From positions 1 through 64,000 of the forward strand of contig CAZAPG010000003.1 in NCBI GenBank assembly GCA_964486935.1: a DNA stretch of 64,000 nucleotides, given 5' to 3'. Made by a program: the position numbers and the translations under genes. Numbering within the stretch: the first letter of the stretch is position 1; every line of letters starts with the position of its first letter. Of the stretch, positions 8,067 to 15,871 are shown one piece after another. Under the pieces are notes generated by a model, which saw nothing but the letters and a program-made list of their open reading frames with translations, was not told where the DNA came from and did not search any database. This DNA is from CAZAPG01 sp964486935 (lineage in GTDB: Bacteria; Chloroflexota; Anaerolineae; 4572-78; J111).

Positions 8067-9359
8067 ACTGATTGCGGCTTGCGCCTTGCGCGAGGCCAGC
8101 CCCTCGAAAAAGGCGTCGATCCGGTTTTTGAGCTGCGCTTCGGACACGACCCGGCGGTCCATCATATCAGACTCGATGAACAGGCTAGGCACGTCGCGGG
8201 CGCTCATCAGCGAGCGGCGGTTATCGGCCAGGCCGGTGGAGACGGTGCGGCAACTTTTGATGGGGTGGTAAACCACGCCATCGGCCCGGTAGGTGTCAAC
8301 CATATCCATCAGAATTGTGTCCTGAAAGAACATACTGTCCATGGCGTCGCGCACGCTGATGAGGATGCCTTCGGCCAGGCTTTCCAGCGGGTGGTTCAGG
8401 TCGTACTCAAAACCCAGGTTGGTGCCGCCGGAGGCAAACCAGAGATAGGTGGAGTTGACAAAGGTGCCGCCCCATTCGGTAAACATTTCGGTAAAGCGGC
8501 GGAAGATGGGGTAACAGGGCACGCCGACAAAGAGCAGCCGGTACTGCTCGTCGGTGAGCGTGCCGATGCCGTGGGTGGCTTTGTACTCCATTTCCTCTAC
8601 CAGCTCTTCAAAGTAGCGGGCGCCTTCGGCGGTGCCCCGGAAGCCGTTGGAGACGCCCAGGTAGATGGTGCCATCGGTAACGGCGTTAAAGAGCGAGGGG
8701 GTGCTCCGGTTTAGCTCCAGCACGCGCTTCCAGCTGCGGCTCATCATGTTGGCGTAGTCCAAAATCTGGCGCAGCTTGTCGATATCAAAACTTTTGGCGG
8801 TCACTTCTTCCAGCAGGGCAATCAATTCTTTCAATTGAGCCTCGACGTAGCGGCGATCGTTTTCAAAATCGGGGCTGCCTCGCCAGGTCTGGGCGCCCTG
8901 GGCGCGGGTGCCGGGCACGTCCAGCGTAAAAATGGGGATGTGGTACATTCGCTCCCAAATTTCGGCCCATTTGATGTAGGTGTTGCAGGCGTTGGTGTAA
9001 ACGGCAATGGTCGGTTTGGGGATGCGCCCCATTGGATGCTGGCCGCCGCGCAGTTGGGTGGCTACATCGGCTTTAACGTAGCCGCAAATATCGGGCGAGT
9101 AGCCGTAATCTTCGGCCTCGTTCAGATACTCGTGGGCCACGCGCCGCACCGCCGTTTGCAGCGAGTTGATTTCGGGAAAGACAATCGGCAGGTCAAACAC
9201 TCGCAGCACTTCGGCCAGGCTGCCCATCACAAACACATAGGCGCTGCCTTCGCCTTGCTCCGCAATTTGCGACAGGCCGGTAAACCACTGTCTGAATAGC
9301 TGCGCGCCATCTTTGTTGCCGCGTCCAACAATTGTGCCGTCCGTTTGCTTGTCGCTCAT
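8058..9359 (-). CDS. bzdO: Benzoyl-CoA reductase subunit O (BzdO/BcrB-like)
   Basis: One of two large subunits that bind benzoyl-CoA and a cluster of the 2-hydroxyacyl-CoA dehydratase D-component fold, 433 residues. Conserved stretches include FDLPIVFPEINSLQTA, YGYSPDICGYVKAD (with Cys) and, near the end, HPIKSCRTVSTGL, IESDMMDRR and the C-terminal R-IDAFFEGL. The start is set at the ATG at 9359, which has AAAGGAGG at a good distance. A TTG 14 codons upstream would put that site inside the gene and is rejected. It lies 16 bases after bzdN. Length and order match Azoarcus BzdO. Confidence 0.92.
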   Translation of the reverse strand: MSDKQTDGTIVGRGNKDGAQLFRQWFTGLSQIAEQGEGSAYVFVMGSLAEVLRVFDLPIVFPEINSLQTAVRRVAHEYLNEAEDYGYSPDICGYVKADVATQLRGGQHPMGRIPKPTIAVYTNACNTYIKWAEIWERMYHIPIFTLDVPGTRAQGAQTWRGSPDFENDRRYVEAQLKELIALLEEVTAKSFDIDKLRQILDYANMMSRSWKRVLELNRSTPSLFNAVTDGTIYLGVSNGFRGTAEGARYFEELVEEMEYKATHGIGTLTDEQYRLLFVGVPCYPIFRRFTEMFTEWGGTFVNSTYLWFASGGTNLGFEYDLNHPLESLAEGILISVRDAMDSMFFQDTILMDMVDTYRADGVVYHPIKSCRTVSTGLADNRRSLMSARDVPSLFIESDMMDRRVVSEAQLKNRIDAFFEGLASRKAQAAISQF

Positions 9360-9375
9360 TCGTTTTGCCTCCTTT

Positions 9376-10542
9376 TCACTCAAACAGCAGGGTTTCGACA
9401 AAGGTTTCCAACTGAATTTCCAGGTGGTCGAAACTGGTCATATTTTCCTCAAACTCGCTGACAAAGTAGGGGATGTTGGCTTTGTCCAGCGTGCGGGTGT
9501 AGGCTACCTGCTCCTCCAGGCCCGGCTCGCACATTTTGGCCGCAGTGATGATGGTCGCTTCGGCCCCGGCGTTTTTGATGCGCTGCATCAGCATTTTTTC
9601 CTTGGGTTTGCGCAGGTCGTGCTGTACCGGGCTGTAGGATGAATTTTCCAGGTAGGCTATAGCCAGATTGAGCAGGGGGTCGCCCCCGGTGGGCACGTCA
9701 TCCAAAATCCAGCGCAGCCCTATCAGCAAGTCATCATCTACCACGTAGCAAGAGCGGCCAATGGTGCGGATCAGGTCCAGCGGCGGCTGCTCGCAAAAGC
9801 CGCCCTCGTAAACCACCCGGATTTTATCCTGCGGCTTGATATCTCGCTGCCGGATGAGCGGCAGCACGGTTTGCAGCAGGTCGTTGTGCTCCTCGCGGGG
9901 AATCAACCCGCCGATAGCCACCAGCACGTAAGCCTCATCCGCCGAAACCAGCCAGGGGCACTCCCGTTTGATGGCGTACAGTTCTCGCAGCAGGGCGCGG
10001 TTCTGGTTGAAAAGCTGTATCGACCGGCGCAGGTCGTCGTCTGTTACCTGGCGCCCGGCAATTTTTTCGACCTCCCGCTTGAGGCGGTCGTACTCGCCGG
10101 CCAGATATTGGGCAGCGTGGCCGGAGTTGGCGTTTTGCGGCAAATAAAGTATCTGGCAGGGGTAGTCGAAATTGCGGCCAAAGACTCCGGCCAGGTTGCG
10201 GGCCGCATCGCAGATGGGGTGAGTGACAAACATATCCAGTTCAACCCGGTGGCTCAACGCCATCTCCAGCGAGGTTTTGAGAATGGAGCAAAGATAGGAG
10301 CCAAAACGCGAGTCGGCCTGAACCGCTTCTATTGGCGCGCCGCGCATTTTGAAGGGCAACATCCCGGCGGCGTGAACAATCTCTTCGGGAAAGTAAACCT
10401 GAAAATGGCCCACAATCTTGCCCCCGGCCTCGCGCCAGCGCCGCGCAGTTGGAAATTCGATGTCCTCCAGCAACTCGCGGCACTCGTACAAAATTTCGGC
10501 CAGCGGTTTGTCGCGCCATTCGGGAAATATTTGTGGACTCAT
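9376..10542 (-). CDS. bzdN: Benzoyl-CoA reductase subunit N (BzdN/BcrC-like)
   Basis: The other large subunit of the reductase, 388 residues from the ATG at 10542 (AGAAAGGAAGG site; an in-frame TTG 11 codons earlier is rejected). It belongs to the HgdB/BcrC family. Recognisable family stretches are THPICDAARNLAG, YEGGFCEQPPLDLIRTIG, SSYSPVQHDLRKPKEK and AAKMCEPGLEEQVAYT. The cysteines in these are probable iron-sulfur ligands or line the active site where benzoyl-CoA is reduced to cyclohexa-1,5-diene-1-carbonyl-CoA. oah precedes it by 58 bases on the same strand. Confidence 0.93.
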   Translation of the reverse strand: MSPQIFPEWRDKPLAEILYECRELLEDIEFPTARRWREAGGKIVGHFQVYFPEEIVHAAGMLPFKMRGAPIEAVQADSRFGSYLCSILKTSLEMALSHRVELDMFVTHPICDAARNLAGVFGRNFDYPCQILYLPQNANSGHAAQYLAGEYDRLKREVEKIAGRQVTDDDLRRSIQLFNQNRALLRELYAIKRECPWLVSADEAYVLVAIGGLIPREEHNDLLQTVLPLIRQRDIKPQDKIRVVYEGGFCEQPPLDLIRTIGRSCYVVDDDLLIGLRWILDDVPTGGDPLLNLAIAYLENSSYSPVQHDLRKPKEKMLMQRIKNAGAEATIITAAKMCEPGLEEQVAYTRTLDKANIPYFVSEFEENMTSFDHLEIQLETFVETLLFE

Positions 10543-10600
10543 ATTGCCTTCCTTTCTAAATTGCCAATTAAGCAAACCGGCGATACGTACAGTTCACCTA

Positions 10601-11704
10601 TCACGCATCACGTTTCACGTAAGCTGTTTCATCGGTGGTTGTTCCGGCTCCGTTTGCGCTTTTCAACGAATCCCCGCACACCCCGCAGAATTTGAACTCG
10701 GCGGGCAGGCCGGTTGCGCCGCAGGCGGGGCAGCTTTGGGCATACGGCCCCCATTTAAACTCGCTCGACTTGCCGGCGGCGGCCAGCTCGCGCAGTTTGA
10801 GATAGTCGGCGGGGCGCTTTTCTACAAAGGCTTGCATCCCTTCCAGCGGCTCCCAGGAGGAGTAGTGAATCGACAGCCAATCGCGGGCGTGGCCGATGGT
10901 CTGGTGCCAGGCCAGGTCTTTCCAAAAATTCACGTTTTGCTTTGTATAGCGAGTACACTCCGGGAACTTGCGGATGAGCTTTTGCACCAACTCGTCCACG
11001 GCCTCGTCCAGTTTGCTCAAATTGATGGCGTAACCGGCTTCTTCTTTTTGCGCCTTTTTGATTTGCTCCGGCGTGGCCCGCTCGATAAATTCTCCATCTT
11101 TTGTAACAGACGGAGCCACCCGGTTGACCAGCCCCCATTCCAGGGCCTGATAAGCGGGAATACGCTCGTTGAGCATCAAAATCTCCCGCGCCCGGCGGTC
11201 GCCCACGGTAATGGGCAGCCACTGAGTTGACCCGCCGCAAGCCACGCTGCCCACGTTGGTGCCTACCTGAGCAATAAAGGCGTGCTCGGCTATCACCGAC
11301 AGGTCGCAGGCCAGTTGGCTCTCGTTGCCGCCGCCCACGGCCATGCCGTTGAGCCGGGCAATCACCGGCTTGCCGCTGTTGACAATGCTTTCAATGTAGG
11401 CTTTGAACAGCCCCATATATTTCCAGTAATCGCGGGGAACCTGGGTGTAGCTGGCTTCATACTCTTTCACGTCGCCGCCGGTGCAAAAGGCGGTCTGGCC
11501 CGCGCCGGTAAAGACAATCACCGCCACCCGGTCATCAAAGCTGGCATCCCGAAAGGCGGCGGCCAGTTCTTCCAGTGCCAGGGTGCTGTAGGCGTTGTAG
11601 TTGTAGGGCCGGTTGATGGTAATTCGAGCCACCCAGTCGCCTTTTTCGTAGATAATTTCTTTGAACTCAAAGCCTTCAGCCGGTTTCGATTGAAAATAGC
11701 GCAT
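10601..11704 (-). CDS. oah: 6-oxocyclohex-1-ene-1-carbonyl-CoA hydrolase with C-terminal zinc ribbon
   Basis: Crotonase-family ring-opening hydrolase, 367 residues. It adds water to 6-oxocyclohex-1-ene-1-carbonyl-CoA and cleaves the ring to 3-hydroxypimelyl-CoA. Crotonase elements are GAGQTAFCTGGDVKEYE and NGMAVGGGNESQLACDLSV. The long C-terminal half with WKDLAWHQTIGHARDWLS is characteristic of Oah/BzdY/BamA. The last 45 residues add a CPACG-x-FCGVCG arrangement, a small zinc ribbon that I do not recall from proteobacterial Oah. It is the first gene of the operon, with a GGGAGG ribosome-binding site. A promoter and palindromes lie just upstream. Confidence 0.92.
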   Translation of the reverse strand: MRYFQSKPAEGFEFKEIIYEKGDWVARITINRPYNYNAYSTLALEELAAAFRDASFDDRVAVIVFTGAGQTAFCTGGDVKEYEASYTQVPRDYWKYMGLFKAYIESIVNSGKPVIARLNGMAVGGGNESQLACDLSVIAEHAFIAQVGTNVGSVACGGSTQWLPITVGDRRAREILMLNERIPAYQALEWGLVNRVAPSVTKDGEFIERATPEQIKKAQKEEAGYAINLSKLDEAVDELVQKLIRKFPECTRYTKQNVNFWKDLAWHQTIGHARDWLSIHYSSWEPLEGMQAFVEKRPADYLKLRELAAAGKSSEFKWGPYAQSCPACGATGLPAEFKFCGVCGDSLKSANGAGTTTDETAYVKRDA

Positions 11705-11748
11705 TAACTTACCTCCCGGATGGTTAATATGTCGAAAATTTATTTATC

Positions 11749-11777
11749 GTCATATAAGTGACATATATTACTGTAAA
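11749..11777 (-). promoter_or_regulatory. Candidate bzd operon promoter with overlapping palindrome
   Basis: On the minus strand TTTACA (11777-11772) and TATGAC (11754-11749) are 17 bases apart, about 45 bases from the oah start. The -10 box lies inside GTCA-N6-TGAC (11749-11762), whose half-sites match the two palindromes further upstream. A repressor bound here would block RNA polymerase. Confidence 0.45.
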
Positions 11778-11842
11778 AAAATAGAACTGAGACAGGGAAA
11801 GCGAAGATAGGCTCATTTTGTCAAAAAAAATAGTAAATGACC

Positions 11843-11880
11843 AGTGACAAATGTCACTATTTTGGGGTGACATTTGTCAC
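11843..11880. promoter_or_regulatory. Paired TGACAAATGTCA palindromes between paaX and oah
   Basis: AGTGACAAATGTCACT (11843-11858) and GTGACATTTGTCAC (11867-11880) are each palindromic and are reverse complements of one another. Together they make a 38-base inverted repeat that touches the paaX stop codon. On the minus strand a run of eight T follows after 12 bases, so it might also end paaX transcription. With the related site at 11749-11762 the more attractive reading is a set of operators for PaaX or another CoA-thioester-sensing regulator. Confidence 0.6.
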
Positions 11881-12710
11881 TATTCGCCCGGCTCGGTGGC
11901 CAGAATGTCATCAACATACTGGTTGGCTTTGGGGGCCAGCAGCGCGGCATAAGCCTGAAAAAGCTGAATCGCCTCGTTGCCCAGCCAGTCGCCGGGCAGA
12001 AATTGGGGCGGCAGGTTGGGGTCAACATAAGGAAAAGAGCGATACTCGTGGACCAGCAGAAATCGCTGCACAAAGGCGGCGTGGGCGTTGATGTCGCCAT
12101 TATTGGACTGGGCCATAAACTGCTCCCAGCCCGGCTTGTGGCGGTCGATAAAGGCGCGGTAGGCCCGGTTTAGCTCGCCCAGCCCCCAGCATTGATTGAC
12201 AATTTCTTGCTCATGGGGCGGGCCAAAATACTCTCCGGCAAACAGATAGACCTGGTTTGTCAGTTTGAGCGCCTCGGTCACTTCGGTTACTTCCTGCCGC
12301 AGGTCGCGCGGCGATATCCAGACACCCGGCCCCAGCCGGCCAAAGCCCAGCCAGGTGAGCCGCTGCCTCAACCGGTGCCGCCGGTGCCGCTTTCTTTCGG
12401 GGATGGAGTAATGCAGCACAAACCAGCGCCCGTCCCAGGGGTCTTGCCGGGGCTGGTAGATGCGTGTGGCGCCTTCTTGCAGCAGCTTTTCGGCTTTGGG
12501 GGTAATGGTGTAAAAGCTGTGGCGACCCTCGCGCCGGGTGCGTAGCCAGCCTTTGCGGGCCATTCGAGACAGCGTGGAGCGGACGGCCTGGGCGCTGGTA
12601 TCAAAACTGGTCATCAACGTGATGAGATGCCCAATCCAGGCCTCGCCGCCCCGGGGGAGGATATAGTCACCGTAGAGGGTGAAAATCAAATCCTGGGTGC
12701 GATAGTTCAT
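11880..12710 (-). CDS. paaX: PaaX-family transcriptional regulator
   Basis: A 276-residue GntR-like winged-helix repressor of the PaaX family, whose known members sense phenylacetyl-CoA. The N-terminus carries the PaaX DNA-binding domain (LIFTLYGDYILPRGG, then SAQAVRSTLSRMARKGWL). The central part has the family stretch DPWDGRWFVLHYSIPE and a LTWLGFGRLGPGVWISPR segment. It stands directly upstream of the benzoyl-CoA operon and is preceded by a thioesterase gene only seven bases away, so those two are one transcript. Since no phenylacetate genes are present here, its effector may be benzoyl-CoA or another aryl-CoA. That is inference. Confidence 0.9.
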   Translation of the reverse strand: MNYRTQDLIFTLYGDYILPRGGEAWIGHLITLMTSFDTSAQAVRSTLSRMARKGWLRTRREGRHSFYTITPKAEKLLQEGATRIYQPRQDPWDGRWFVLHYSIPERKRHRRHRLRQRLTWLGFGRLGPGVWISPRDLRQEVTEVTEALKLTNQVYLFAGEYFGPPHEQEIVNQCWGLGELNRAYRAFIDRHKPGWEQFMAQSNNGDINAHAAFVQRFLLVHEYRSFPYVDPNLPPQFLPGDWLGNEAIQLFQAYAALLAPKANQYVDDILATEPGE

Positions 12711-12717
12711 TGATTAT

Positions 12718-13167
12718 CTAGGTTGCCTCGGATGCCGGTAATTTCCCTTCATAAGCCTCAACGGCCTGGCGCAGACCGTCGGGTACGGGCTGGGGTTTGA
12801 AGGTTTGGTGGTTGACCGTTACCGCCGCAATGTAGCCGGTCGCCACCAGCCGGGCGCCTTCATCTCCCCAAATTTCAAATTCAAAGCGCAGGCTGCGCCG
12901 CCCAACGTGGCCAATACGGGTGTAGACGTGCAGAACCTCAGGCCATTTGGCCGAGGATTTGTAGGCGCAGTGAGACTCGGCGTAAACAACGTCGGTCTGG
13001 TCGGCCAGCAGTTGGTTAAGATTGTAGCCAATGGCGGCCAGATATGCCTCCATGCCCTCGTCAAAATAGGCGTAATATTTGCCAAAGTAAACGTGCCCCT
13101 GCTGGTCGGTATCTTCATAACGGACTTTGAGTGGGGTATAAAATTTGAATTTTTTCTCAGAGTTCAA
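12718..13167 (-). CDS. Hotdog-fold acyl-CoA thioesterase (YbgC/4-hydroxybenzoyl-CoA type)
   Basis: A 149-residue hotdog thioesterase. The catalytic signature YEDTDQQGHVYFGKYYAYFDEG (residues about 17-38) carries the Asp used by 4-hydroxybenzoyl-CoA thioesterase-type enzymes. The TTG start at 13167 is accepted because AAGGAG lies five bases before it and no other start fits. It lies seven bases before paaX. In aromatic-CoA clusters such enzymes release CoA from dead-end or surplus thioesters. It may also reset the signal that the adjacent PaaX senses. The natural substrate cannot be told. Confidence 0.85.
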   Translation of the reverse strand: MNSEKKFKFYTPLKVRYEDTDQQGHVYFGKYYAYFDEGMEAYLAAIGYNLNQLLADQTDVVYAESHCAYKSSAKWPEVLHVYTRIGHVGRRSLRFEFEIWGDEGARLVATGYIAAVTVNHQTFKPQPVPDGLRQAVEAYEGKLPASEAT

Positions 13168-13184
13168 TTCTTCTCCTTAGGTTT

Positions 13185-13514
13185 CTAAAAATTGAAGGGT
13201 GAGTCGAAGCCCAGAGCAAAACTGATGGCGCGTTTTACTTCTGCCATTCGCTCGGTAGAGAGGGTGGTAATCAACTGGCCGATTTTAGCCTTGGGTATGG
13301 TTTGAAGGTTATCCAGATTGACCACGCACTCGGTAAACATACCATCGGCCTGACTCAAATATACCTCGGTGGGAATATCTCTAATTGTGGAAGTAATTGG
13401 GGCAATGGTTAATGCGCTCAAAAAGCTGATGGCTGAGTTTCGAGTTAGAATTAATACAGGACGTCGTTTATCGGGGGTTTGAAACGTGTACCACCGAACT
13501 TCGCCTCGCTTCAT
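13185..13514 (-). CDS. MazF/PemK-family toxin (endoribonuclease)
   Basis: A 109-residue toxin of the MazF/PemK family, which cleave mRNA at short sequences. The N-terminal KRGEVRWYTF and RRPVLILTRN segments and the SALTIAPITST stretch are family hallmarks. It follows its antitoxin gene with an ATGA overlap, the standard layout for such pairs. It lies between the thioesterase/paaX genes and the CoA-transferase genes on the same strand, so weak read-through is possible. Confidence 0.9.
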   Translation of the reverse strand: MKRGEVRWYTFQTPDKRRPVLILTRNSAISFLSALTIAPITSTIRDIPTEVYLSQADGMFTECVVNLDNLQTIPKAKIGQLITTLSTERMAEVKRAISFALGFDSPFNF

Positions 13515-13744
13515 ACATCAACCCAAGTTTGTTCATCTGTCCAAATATCAAACTCGCCCGGTTCAATTGGGCGCCGGGCATAGCCTTCAGCATGTCTTTT
13601 CTCCATTTCTAAAATTTGATGGTATCGCAAAGCCATTTCCAGGGCTTCTCTAATAAATGCTGAACGGGTCATATTGAGATTTTTAATTGTCTCATCAACC
13701 CTGGTTAATAAAGGTTCATCAATTGTCATTTGAATGGTTTTCAT
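13511..13744 (-). CDS. Ribbon-helix-helix antitoxin
   Basis: A 77-residue protein starting with a ribbon-helix-helix DNA-binding domain (KTIQMTIDEPLLTRVDE, then MTRSAFIREALEMAL). It is followed by an acidic tail ending in FDIWTDEQTWVDV, which would bind and neutralise the toxin. The stop overlaps the toxin start. It is expected to repress its own promoter together with the toxin. Confidence 0.88.
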   Translation of the reverse strand: MKTIQMTIDEPLLTRVDETIKNLNMTRSAFIREALEMALRYHQILEMEKRHAEGYARRPIEPGEFDIWTDEQTWVDV

Positions 13745-13825
13745 ACTTGCCCCAACCGATGTGGATTTTTATGTGTATTATAACCCACATTATTCTGTTA
13801 AACAACACCAAAATTTAACCTTCTT

Positions 13826-14632
13826 TTATTCCCCGGTCCAAAATCCCTGCGGGTCAAACTGTTGCAACATTTCCAACTCGGCGGCGGTGGGTTCGGGTGT
13901 TACGGTCACATCCGGGGCAACCTTTAGCGGCCAGCCGGTGTTCTGTTTGACCTGCTCCACCGACGAGCCCGGATGGGTGGCCGCCAGCACCATTTCTTTG
14001 CTGTGCGGGTCAAACCGCAGCAGGCCCAGGGTGGTGATAACCGTTGAGGGGCCGCCGCGCGGCAGGCCGACCCGCCGCCGCCAGTCGCCGCCTTCGCCGT
14101 AGCCGGCTGAGGTGATGTAATCGACCCTGGGCACAAAGCGCCGTTTTTGGTGAGCCATAATGATGATGTGGCGTTTGGCCAGGCTGGCCAAATCGCACGC
14201 GCCGCCGCTGCCGGGCAATCTGGTTTCGGGTTGCTCCGGGCCGCCAATGTAGGTGGTGTTCAAATTGCCAAAGCGGTCAACCTGCGCCCCGCCAATAAAG
14301 CTGACATCCACATAGCCCTGTTGCAGCAACCCCATCAGGTCGGCGGTATCGGCCAGCCATTGAGCGCGGTACAGGTTGGGCAGGTCGCCCATCGTTAAAA
14401 TTGGCTCCGGGGCCACCGAGTCGCGAATGACGCCCAACTCGTACACGCCCACAACGTTGGGCGCGTGGGTGCTTTTGGCCAGCAAAAAGCCCAGCAGCGG
14501 CAGACGCATCCCCACAAACACCACTTCGCCGTCGGTAATCTCGCGGGCGGCGGCAGTAACCATCAGTTGGGATAAGGTGTAACCGATTTTGGATTTTTGA
14601 CTCTTAATTTTGGAGGCTGGCAGATGGCTCAT
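13826..14632 (-). CDS. CoA-transferase family beta subunit (GctB/IpdB type)
   Basis: A 268-residue family I CoA-transferase subunit B. It contains GMRLPLLGFLLAKSTHAPN, VGVYELGVI (where family I enzymes place the catalytic Glu), the SFIGGAQVDRFGNLNT stretch and a C-terminal NTGWPLKVAPDV. Together with the gene upstream it would exchange CoA between acids, or act as a ring-cleaving hydrolase as in IpdAB, which has the same architecture. The N-terminus (residues 8-17, KIKSQKSKIG) is encoded by an ATTTTGGATTTTT-like tract resembling the intergenic repeats nearby. That suggests a repeat was recruited into the coding region or that translation starts later. Confidence 0.85.
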   Translation of the reverse strand: MSHLPASKIKSQKSKIGYTLSQLMVTAAAREITDGEVVFVGMRLPLLGFLLAKSTHAPNVVGVYELGVIRDSVAPEPILTMGDLPNLYRAQWLADTADLMGLLQQGYVDVSFIGGAQVDRFGNLNTTYIGGPEQPETRLPGSGGACDLASLAKRHIIIMAHQKRRFVPRVDYITSAGYGEGGDWRRRVGLPRGGPSTVITTLGLLRFDPHSKEMVLAATHPGSSVEQVKQNTGWPLKVAPDVTVTPEPTAAELEMLQQFDPQGFWTGE

Positions 14633-14639
14633 TGTTTGT

Positions 14640-14770
14640 CTCCTGAAAATAAGATTACGCAGAGTTACACGGAGACCTCACAAAGCCGCACAGAGAAATA
14701 TTAAAAAACTTTGTGTCGCTCTGTGTCACCTTTGCGTTCTCTGTGTTTCTGATTTTCATTCGCGTTGCTG
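14640..14770. repeat. Dispersed-type intergenic repeat between the two CoA-transferase genes
   Basis: The 236-base gap between the two subunit genes contains a tract of CGCAGAGTTACACGGAG and CTCTGTGTCACC-like words, partly as inverted copies. Similar words occur as intergenic repeats in many environmental genomes. No coding sequence is visible. A spacer this long is unusual between subunits of one enzyme. Confidence 0.5.
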
Positions 14771-14868
14771 CCGAAGGCGTCAGGAACTGTCACACTCCTC
14801 TGAAAATATGACGGACGACCGCCGAAGATTATCTTCATCTAATAAGCAAAAAGCCTGAAACCTGAAAC

Positions 14869-15783
14869 TCAATAACCATAATCCGCCGGCTCTGCCAGGA
14901 CGTGTTGTTTTAGCCGCAATTCAGCCAATCGTTCATTGCCCACCAGCTTCAGATAATCATCGCTGCTGGAGACGCCATCTACCCAGCGAGCCTGCCATTG
15001 AGCAAAATCTTCCGGCGTTTGGCTCGACTCGCGGTAGTCGAGAAAAGCCTGATGGTCGCGGTTGTAGTAGCCCGGCACCGGCGATGGATGCCCGCCCCAG
15101 GGCGCATGAGCCACCGCGCTCACCCGAAAGCCAGGCGTGACAACTCGATTGGGATCGCTGTTGATAACCTGGGGGTCAACAATTTCTTCGGCGGTGATAA
15201 CAATGCGGCGGCTGGCCAGGCAGGCTTCGCGAGTAATGCCCAGGTTGCCCCACAGGTGGGCGTTGCCGTATTCGTCGGCCCGCTGCGCGTGCAAAATGGT
15301 GACATCCGGGTTGATGGCGGCCACGGCGGTCAGCGTGTCGCCGGTAAAGGGGCAGGTGATAGTTTTCAGGCTGGAATTGGTTTTGAACAAATCGCTGCCC
15401 AGGGCGGTGCGGGCCGGCATAAAGGGGACGCCCATCGCCCCGGCGCGCAGGGCCATCGAGATGGTCAGGTTAGAGTGGTCCTCCATCTCCAATTCGCCCT
15501 GCTCTACCGCCCGGCGAAAATTATAGCCGGAGCCGGTGATGACGTTGCCCACCCAGGCCGCCCGAATTTTGGCAACGCAGCCCGCGCCGATAAGCTGGTC
15601 GAACAGGATATCGGAAATGGGGCCAATCAGAGTCAGGTTGCGCCGCCGCTGCCGGATTAGCTCGTGGCCGGCGACAAAGGGGATCACTGTTTCCTGGGCC
15701 GTGCCCAGCGCAATGGAACTGCCATCGGGCACAAATTGGGCAATGGCTTCGGCCAGGGTCATTAACTTGGATGTTGGCGCCAT
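14869..15783 (-). CDS. CoA-transferase family alpha subunit (GctA/IpdA type)
   Basis: A 304-residue family I CoA-transferase subunit A. Features are the SIALGTAQETVIPFVAGHELIR start of the fold, the RAGAMGVPFMPARTALGSD stretch, HAQRADEYGNAHLWG, and the C-terminal HPSPVPGYYNRDHQAF typical of glutaconate CoA-transferase A and IpdA. The ATG at 15783, seven bases after GAGG, is preferred to an in-frame TTG two codons earlier. It is divergent from the PaaG-like gene across an 88-base gap that must hold both promoters. Substrate is unknown; a dicarboxylic or ring-derived acyl-CoA would suit the neighbourhood. Confidence 0.87.
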   Translation of the reverse strand: MAPTSKLMTLAEAIAQFVPDGSSIALGTAQETVIPFVAGHELIRQRRRNLTLIGPISDILFDQLIGAGCVAKIRAAWVGNVITGSGYNFRRAVEQGELEMEDHSNLTISMALRAGAMGVPFMPARTALGSDLFKTNSSLKTITCPFTGDTLTAVAAINPDVTILHAQRADEYGNAHLWGNLGITREACLASRRIVITAEEIVDPQVINSDPNRVVTPGFRVSAVAHAPWGGHPSPVPGYYNRDHQAFLDYRESSQTPEDFAQWQARWVDGVSSSDDYLKLVGNERLAELRLKQHVLAEPADYGY

Positions 15784-15871
15784 TGACAAACCTCAAGTCT
15801 GTTGGAATTTGCTGTTATCTTATGCTAATATCCGAATGGGTCAAATTTAAAATATGTGCAAGGAGAGAATC

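Noticed and set aside
13185..13744. MazEF-like pair as part of a larger defence island
   Set aside because: No other defence or mobile genes are adjacent; the pair looks like an ordinary chromosomal toxin-antitoxin module.
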